Made by a program: the position numbers and the translations under genes. Below the pieces are notes generated by a model. It was not told where the DNA came from, ran no database searches, and saw nothing but the letters and a program-made list of their open reading frames with translations. DNA of 5,537 nucleotides, taken from positions 1 through 5,537 of the forward strand of contig CAZEDU010000198.1 of the NCBI GenBank assembly GCA_964511185.1, given 5' to 3'. Below, in pieces: positions 1 to 5,537 of this stretch (positions within the stretch are counted from its first letter, which is position 1; every line of letters starts with the position of its first letter). Source of the DNA: CAZEDU01 sp964511185 (GTDB lineage: Bacteria; Myxococcota; Myxococcia; Myxococcales; Myxococcaceae).

Positions 1-952
<952 letters not shown>

Positions 953-957
953 ACGGG

Positions 958-2946
<1,989 letters not shown>

Positions 2947-2979
2947 CGCGCGAAGCTAAATGTCCGCGCCGGCGTCGGC

Positions 2980-2996
2980 CAGGGCCCGTGGCCCTG
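2980..2996. repeat. Inverted repeat, 7-bp stem with 3-nt loop, in glgE leader
   Basis: CAGGCC-type arms: CAGGGCC at 2980-2986 pairs perfectly with GGCCCTG at 2990-2996. It lies 34 nt upstream of the glgE start, between that start and the upstream terminator. It could form a compact hairpin in the glgE leader RNA. Function is unknown, and in G/C-rich DNA a 7-bp stem can arise by chance. Confidence 0.45.
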
Positions 2997-3007
2997 TCTG
3001 CTCACTG

Positions 3008-3024
3008 GGGCACGTCCTGTGCCC
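3008..3024. repeat. Inverted repeat, 6-bp stem with 5-nt loop, upstream of glgE
   Basis: GGGCAC at 3008-3013 pairs with GTGCCC at 3019-3024. It lies between the hairpin at 2980-2996 and the terminator hairpin at 3035-3069. It could be an operator-like dyad or a leader hairpin for glgE, or chance in G/C-rich DNA. No recognised operator sequence is evident. Confidence 0.35.
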
Positions 3025-3034
3025 GCCCAAAGAC

Positions 3035-3069
3035 GAAGGGCCCGCAGTCGAACGGAATGCGGGCCCTTC
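3035..3069 (-). terminator. Probable intrinsic terminator of the CHRD lipoprotein gene
   Basis: A perfect 11-bp inverted repeat (GAAGGGCCCGC at 3035-3045, complement GCGGGCCCTTC at 3059-3069) encloses a 13-nt loop. It begins 21 nt past the stop of the lipoprotein gene. On the minus strand the stem is followed by GTCTTTGGG, a short T run, so the U-tract is weak. On the plus strand the stem is followed shortly by GATTTT, but no plus-strand gene needs ending here. Position and stem strength make a minus-strand terminator the best reading. Some read-through into glgE is possible. Confidence 0.75.
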
Positions 3070-3090
3070 ACTCGACGATTTTCGGGCGGC

Positions 3091-4068
3091 TCAGTGCAGC
3101 GGAGTGACCGGCGCCTCGATGAGCACGTTGTCCGAGCTGTCGAACACGTTCACGCGGTAGCCGCCGTCGGTGAGGACGTCGACGAGCACGGCGCCGGCGT
3201 CCAGGAGGATCGCGCCGTACACCCGCTGCGAGAAGCCGGGCACGCCGCCGCCGTCGGGCAGCGGCCCGTCGAGCACCAGCTCAGCGGCCAGCGCGCCGGT
3301 CGCGACGTCGAAGAGGCCGGCGTCTGCCGCGGTCAGGTCCGCGCTGATCGCGCCCTGGTACTTCAGGACGTCGTTGAACAGGACCAAGCCGATGCCGGCG
3401 TCCTCCGTCGCGGCGCGGAACAGCTGGGCGCCGGTCGGCACGAGCTGCCCGCGGACCTGGCCGGCGGGCTCCGCCGAGGTGTGCAGGTTCACGTAGAGCA
3501 GACCCTCCTGCAGCGCCTGATGCTGCTCGGGCGTGAGGATCGTCTTGCCCGTGATCGGGCTCGCCGTGCTCGTGTTGGGCACCACCAACGACACCTCCGG
3601 CGTGGGGTTCGACAAGCCCGGCGGCGCGCGGTGCAGGTGCGCGCCGGTGAGCGCCCCGAGGTCGTGCGTCACGGTGTAGCTGAGCTCGTAGTCGCCCGCG
3701 TCAGAGCCGGCGCGCAGATCGAACGCGCCCGTGCCGGAGCCCGTGGTGACGCTCGGAACCGGCACCTCCTGCGACGCGCTCAGCTGCGCCTCGTACGATT
3801 CGAGCACCGGCCCAGCGTCGATGCCGCCGTCGACGCCCGCATCGGTGCCGGCGTCGCGCTCTTCGCCGGCGTCCGCGGGATCGGCGGGGACGCACTTGCC
3901 GTTCACGCACGCGAGGAGCTCTCCCGGGCCCGCCTTGCTGCGGCAGTCGAACTGGTCAGCGCACTCGGGCTCGCAGCCCGTCACGAGGAAAGGCAGCGTC
4001 AGCGCAAGCCCAGCCGCAAAGCCTGCAAACCGCCACGAGGTCACCCAGCCCTTACGCTCTGTCGTCAT
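3091..4068 (-). CDS. CHRD-domain lipoprotein with DAG-rich linker
   Basis: Predicted 325-aa lipoprotein. ATG 4068 is chosen because GGGAGG sits 4 nt upstream and because translation from it opens with a lipoprotein signal: basic start (Arg5, Lys6, Arg13), hydrophobic core about 14-28, and lipobox LVTGC with lipidated Cys32. Glu at +2 does not suggest inner-membrane retention, so the outer membrane or cell surface is likely. Further cysteines (36, 42, 54, 59) form a small Cys-rich head ending in CVNGKCVP. A flexible DAG-rich linker follows (about 66-87). Residues about 91-211 resemble a CHRD domain, named after chordin and also found in bacterial secreted proteins: YEAQLSASQEVPVP, GTGAFDL, LTGAHLHRAPPG, LLYVNLHTSAEPAGQVRGQL. 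Residues 212-325 are not assigned; they look beta-rich, with more DAG motifs. No catalytic function is known for CHRD domains. The stop is followed by a terminator hairpin. The gene starts 65 nt after the DJ-1-like gene and may be co-transcribed with it. Confidence 0.88.
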   Translation of the reverse strand: MTTERKGWVTSWRFAGFAAGLALTLPFLVTGCEPECADQFDCRSKAGPGELLACVNGKCVPADPADAGEERDAGTDAGVDGGIDAGPVLESYEAQLSASQEVPVPSVTTGSGTGAFDLRAGSDAGDYELSYTVTHDLGALTGAHLHRAPPGLSNPTPEVSLVVPNTSTASPITGKTILTPEQHQALQEGLLYVNLHTSAEPAGQVRGQLVPTGAQLFRAATEDAGIGLVLFNDVLKYQGAISADLTAADAGLFDVATGALAAELVLDGPLPDGGGVPGFSQRVYGAILLDAGAVLVDVLTDGGYRVNVFDSSDNVLIEAPVTPLH

Positions 4069-4072
4069 CTTT

Positions 4073-4078
4073 CCTCCC
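4073..4078 (-). promoter_or_regulatory. Shine-Dalgarno of the CHRD lipoprotein gene
   Basis: GGGAGG on the minus strand, 4 nt before ATG 4068. It decides the start: the frame is open further upstream into the DJ-1-like gene, but those codons give an Arg-rich peptide with no signal sequence. Confidence 0.8.
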
Positions 4079-4096
4079 AAGAAATGTCGGCCAGCG

Positions 4097-4124
4097 TGTG
4101 TAGCCAATCGACTCGAAGGCGCAA
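4097..4124 (-). promoter_or_regulatory. Weak candidate promoter for the CHRD lipoprotein gene
   Basis: On the minus strand TTGCGC (4119-4124) and TACACA (4097-4102) are separated by 16 nt, each matching three of six sigma-70 consensus positions. The site is in the 65-nt gap after the DJ-1-like gene and would give a leader of about 20 nt. This is a weak match. Transcription from the stronger promoter at 4893-4922 is the alternative. Confidence 0.22.
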
Positions 4125-4133
4125 GGCAAAACG

Positions 4134-4667
4134 TCAGCGCTGCGCGGCGATGGCGGCGACCAGCTCGCGGCAAAAAGCGGGGATGTCGTCGACGACTCGG
4201 CCCCACACGACGTTGCCGTCGCGAAACGCGGGCTCGTCGACCCAGGTGCCTCCCGCGTTGACGAGGTCGTCCCGAATGCCCAGCGATCCAGTGCAGCGGC
4301 CGCGCACGATCTTCGCCGAGATGCCGACCAGCCCGGCGTGGCAGATGAGCCCGACGATCTTGCCCGCGGCGTGAACCTCGCGCACCAGCTCGAGCACCTT
4401 CTTGTCCCGACGAAGCTTGTCGGGCGCCCAGCCCCCGGGCACCACCAGGGCGTCGAAGTCGGACGCGCGCGCCTCGGCGTAGGAATGGGTGCAGCCGGCC
4501 TTCAGGCCGTTCTTCCCGGTCCAGGACTTCGAACGCTCACTGCCGAGGACTCGAACCGCCGCGCCCTCTTCGCGCAGCCGCATGACGGTGACCCAGAACT
4601 CGAGATCCTCGAATCCTTCCTCGACGAAGATCCCGACCGTCTTCCCCGACAGGCGCGGCGCGCTCAC
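4134..4667 (-). CDS. DJ-1/PfpI-family protein (class I glutamine amidotransferase-like)
   Basis: 177-aa cytoplasmic protein of the DJ-1/PfpI superfamily, whose members act as proteases, glyoxalase/deglycase-type enzymes or chaperones; the exact reaction cannot be assigned. Seen: an N-terminal strand and GFEDLEF (18-24), where Glu20 matches the conserved acidic residue near the active site; FDALVVPGGWAPDKLR (71-86); and the nucleophile elbow GLICHAG with Cys109 and His110. The C-terminal part GSLGIRDDLVNAGGTWVDE then DGNVVWGR and DDIPAFCREL follows the PfpI pattern. Length fits the short PfpI type (about 165-190 aa). The GTG start at 4667 shares 4 nt (GTGA) with the stop of the upstream 63-aa gene and has no strong Shine-Dalgarno, so it is probably translated by coupling. 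The longer open frame upstream is rejected because its residues are Arg-rich, lack family similarity and overlap that gene. Confidence 0.93.
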   Translation of the reverse strand: MSAPRLSGKTVGIFVEEGFEDLEFWVTVMRLREEGAAVRVLGSERSKSWTGKNGLKAGCTHSYAEARASDFDALVVPGGWAPDKLRRDKKVLELVREVHAAGKIVGLICHAGLVGISAKIVRGRCTGSLGIRDDLVNAGGTWVDEPAFRDGNVVWGRVVDDIPAFCRELVAAIAAQR

Positions 4668-4855
4668 GACGCCTGTTTCTGCTTGTAGAAGATGATGAGG
4701 GAGTAGCAGTGGAATTCGTTGTCGCTCGACTGACAGACGACCTTGTCGACGATCTCGAGATCCGCGTTGCTCTTCAGCCAGCGGCTGACGTTCTCCCCGA
4801 GCTCTTCCCGTTCCTTCGCTTTTGTCGCGGAGAAGACCTTCACGCCCGTAAACAT
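4664..4855 (-). CDS. Small conserved-looking protein of unknown function (63 aa)
   Basis: A 63-residue soluble protein with no signal peptide or membrane segment. The pattern reads as strand (VKVFSA, 5-10), charged helix (TKAKEREELGENVSRWLKS, 11-29), strand (ADLEIVDKVVCQSS, 31-44), strand (FHCYSLIIFYKQ, 48-59), suggesting a compact alpha/beta fold. Cys41 and Cys50 are present. I do not recognise a named family; short proteins of this style seem familiar from myxobacteria, but I cannot confirm that. Support for a real gene: GGGAGG 7 nt before ATG 4855, a good promoter upstream, and a 4-nt overlap with the DJ-1-like gene. An in-frame GTG at 4900 is rejected because it lies in the predicted -10 region. 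It is the first gene of the minus-strand operon. A role with the DJ-1-like protein is inferred from coupling only. Confidence 0.82.
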   Translation of the reverse strand: MFTGVKVFSATKAKEREELGENVSRWLKSNADLEIVDKVVCQSSDNEFHCYSLIIFYKQKQAS

Positions 4856-4862
4856 GCCCGCT

Positions 4863-4868
4863 CCTCCC
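4863..4868 (-). promoter_or_regulatory. Shine-Dalgarno of the 63-aa gene
   Basis: GGGAGG on the minus strand with a 7-nt spacer to ATG 4855. It fixes the start over the in-frame upstream GTG. Confidence 0.8.
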
Positions 4869-4892
4869 GTGCGAAACGTGTGGTGGGGCGGA

Positions 4893-4922
4893 CTTATCAC
4901 ACCGCGCGACAGAGGGTGTCAA
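4893..4922 (-). promoter_or_regulatory. Sigma-70-type promoter of the 63-aa/DJ-1 operon
   Basis: On the minus strand a perfect TTGACA (plus 4917-4922) is followed by an 18-nt spacer and GATAAG (plus 4893-4898), preceded by TGT, so the -10 is of the extended TGn type. Predicted transcription start is near 4886, giving a leader of about 30 nt that contains the GGGAGG ribosome site. This is the best promoter match I found in the window and suggests housekeeping-sigma expression. No operator dyad was noticed around it. Confidence 0.72.
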
Positions 4923-4980
4923 AGCCAACACGCGGGGGACTCGTTCTTTGGTCCAGGCTTCGCGGATCACCCGCCGTCCC

Positions 4981-4986
4981 TAGATT
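4981..4986 (+). promoter_or_regulatory. Candidate -10 box for the plus-strand 90-aa gene
   Basis: TAGATT matches the -10 consensus at four of six positions and would start a transcript near 4992, about 35 nt before GTG 5027. No recognisable -35 box sits at 16-18 nt upstream, so it may be activator-dependent, use another sigma factor, or be chance. Confidence 0.28.
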
Positions 4987-5013
4987 GCACGCACGTTCAC
5001 TTCGAGAGGGCGT

Positions 5014-5020
5014 GGAGGGG
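5014..5020 (+). promoter_or_regulatory. Shine-Dalgarno of the 90-aa gene
   Basis: GGAGGGG with a 6-nt spacer to GTG 5027. It favours that start over an in-frame GTG at 5012, which lies at the 5' edge of this site. Confidence 0.75.
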
Positions 5021-5026
5021 CAAGGC

Positions 5027-5299
5027 GTGAGCACCAAGAGCAAGAAGGAATTGGCGGTGGAGTTCATCAATGCGATCCGCACGATGGACTCGAGCGAGCT
5101 CAACGCGCTGATCGTTCGCGAGGCGGGAGAGTCGCTCGCGCAGTTTTTTCTCTCGTACGCGGCGAACCTGGTGCAGCGCGACCCCAGCCGCGTGGTGGAG
5201 AACACTTCGTCGCTGATGTTGATGGGCTACCTGATCCGGCAGCACGAAGAGAAGATGAGCGCGAAGCAAGGGCCATTTCAGGGGTACGCGCTGGCGTGA
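5027..5299 (+). CDS. Hypothetical helical protein, 90 aa
   Basis: Small cytoplasmic protein with no signal peptide or convincing membrane segment; family not recognised. It starts at GTG 5027, placed by GGAGGGG 6 nt upstream. The sequence looks almost wholly helical: a Lys-rich start (Lys4, Lys6, Lys7), helix about 8-20 (LAVEFINAIRTMD), helix about 22-50 (SELNALIVREAGESLAQFF and on to LVQ), then DPSRV and a third helix about 57-80 (SSLMLMGYLIRQHEEKM), ending in a short Gly/Pro tail. The last helix is amphipathic, so dimerisation or partner binding is plausible but not shown. It is the first plus-strand gene right of the divergent region. The PHP-domain gene follows 58 nt later in the same direction and could be co-transcribed. 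Codon use matches the neighbours, with no sign of transfer. Confidence 0.8.
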   Translation: MSTKSKKELAVEFINAIRTMDSSELNALIVREAGESLAQFFLSYAANLVQRDPSRVVENTSSLMLMGYLIRQHEEKMSAKQGPFQGYALA

Positions 5300-5357
5300 G
5301 CGCGCTGTTTTAGGTTGAGGGACAGCCCTGGGGTTTTCTGTTAGGACCGTCCGCCCC

Positions 5358-5537
5358 ATGCTGATCGACATGCACGTTCACTCGCACCTGTCGAAAGAGT
5401 GCGACTTGGATCCCCGTCAGGTGCTCGACCGAGCGCAGAGCCACGGGCTCGACGGGGTGGCCTTCACCGAGACGAACACCCAGGACGGCTGCGACGAGCT
5501 GTTCGACCTGGCCGCGAAGACGAAGCTGAGGGTCTTC
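5358..5537 (+). CDS. PHP-domain protein, N-terminal 60 codons, cut by window edge
   Basis: Start of a polymerase/histidinol-phosphatase (PHP) domain, a metal-dependent phosphoesterase fold. Seen: MLIDMHVHSHLSKEC gives PHP motif I with His6 and His8 as expected metal ligands; DPRQVLDRAQSHGLDGVAF (18-36) is the usual first helix and second strand. The next motif reads TETN (37-40) where most PHP proteins have TDHN or TEHD, so the usual His ligand is Thr39. The remaining metal-binding motifs lie beyond the window. ATG 5358 places the MLIDMHVHS strand at the very N-terminus, as is normal for the family. AGGA at 5343-5346 is 11 nt upstream, a poor ribosome site. The gene lies 58 nt after the 90-aa gene, with no strong terminator between. 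The substrate cannot be predicted: PHP proteins include nucleotide and histidinol phosphatases as well as polymerase-associated domains. Confidence 0.85.
   Translation, partial: MLIDMHVHSHLSKECDLDPRQVLDRAQSHGLDGVAFTETNTQDGCDELFDLAAKTKLRVF

Noticed and set aside
4069..4206. 46-codon N-terminal extension of the lipoprotein frame
   Set aside because: The extension is Arg-rich, overlaps the DJ-1-like gene and lacks a signal peptide. ATG 4068 has a strong Shine-Dalgarno and is followed directly by a lipoprotein signal.
4668..4970. 101-codon N-terminal extension of the DJ-1-like frame
   Set aside because: It crosses the 63-aa gene and its promoter, and the residues show no DJ-1/PfpI similarity; the family fold begins just after GTG 4667.
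5315..5344. Possible promoter TTGAGG/18 nt/TGTTAG before the PHP gene
   Set aside because: The -10 matches only three of six positions. It would give a nearly leaderless transcript, and nothing else supports it.
4997..5371. Minus-strand open frame of 124 codons
   Set aside because: It is antisense to the 90-aa gene, which has the better ribosome site and a plausible helical translation. The minus frame has no clear start signal.
4991..5382. 11-bp direct repeat GCACGTTCACT at 4991-5001 and 5372-5382
   Set aside because: The second copy encodes the conserved HVHS of the PHP motif, so the match is most likely chance; no further copies were noticed.

Overview
The window looks like chromosomal DNA of a high-GC member of the Myxococcota or a close deltaproteobacterial relative. 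Three things suggest this: strong G/C preference at third codon positions, frequent GTG starts, and a lipoprotein with a Cys-rich head followed by an Asp-Ala-Gly (DAG) linker, a style common in myxobacterial surface proteins. The genus cannot be read from the sequence. I see no tRNA, rRNA, CRISPR array, insertion sequence or phage gene.

Layout. The left 4.85 kb is read on the minus strand and the right 0.5 kb on the plus strand, divided by a divergent intergenic region (4856-5026). In minus-strand transcription order: (1) a promoter with a TTGACA -35 box and an extended -10; (2) a 63-aa protein of unknown function; (3) a DJ-1/PfpI-family protein whose GTG start overlaps the previous stop by 4 nt; (4) after 65 nt, a CHRD-domain lipoprotein with its own strong Shine-Dalgarno; (5) a perfect 11-bp stem hairpin that closes this block; (6) a leader with two more hairpins; (7) glgE; and (8) treS, 5 nt after the glgE stop and cut by the left window edge. 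On the plus strand come a 90-aa helical protein of unknown function and the first 60 codons of a PHP-domain protein.

How the genes work together. GlgE and TreS are two enzymes of the GlgE pathway of alpha-glucan synthesis. TreS interconverts trehalose and maltose, a maltokinase makes maltose 1-phosphate, and GlgE transfers the maltosyl unit to a growing alpha-1,4-glucan that GlgB branches. The maltokinase (often fused to TreS) and glgB are not visible and would be expected to the left. The 63-aa/DJ-1 pair looks like a translationally coupled unit with its own promoter. The CHRD lipoprotein may be a third member or have its own weak promoter. No functional link between that block and the glucan genes is visible.

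Most worth a second look: the coupled 63-aa/DJ-1 pair, the PHP protein whose second metal motif reads TETN instead of TDHN-like, the lipoprotein with an unassigned C-terminal region, and the run of three G/C-rich hairpins ahead of glgE.
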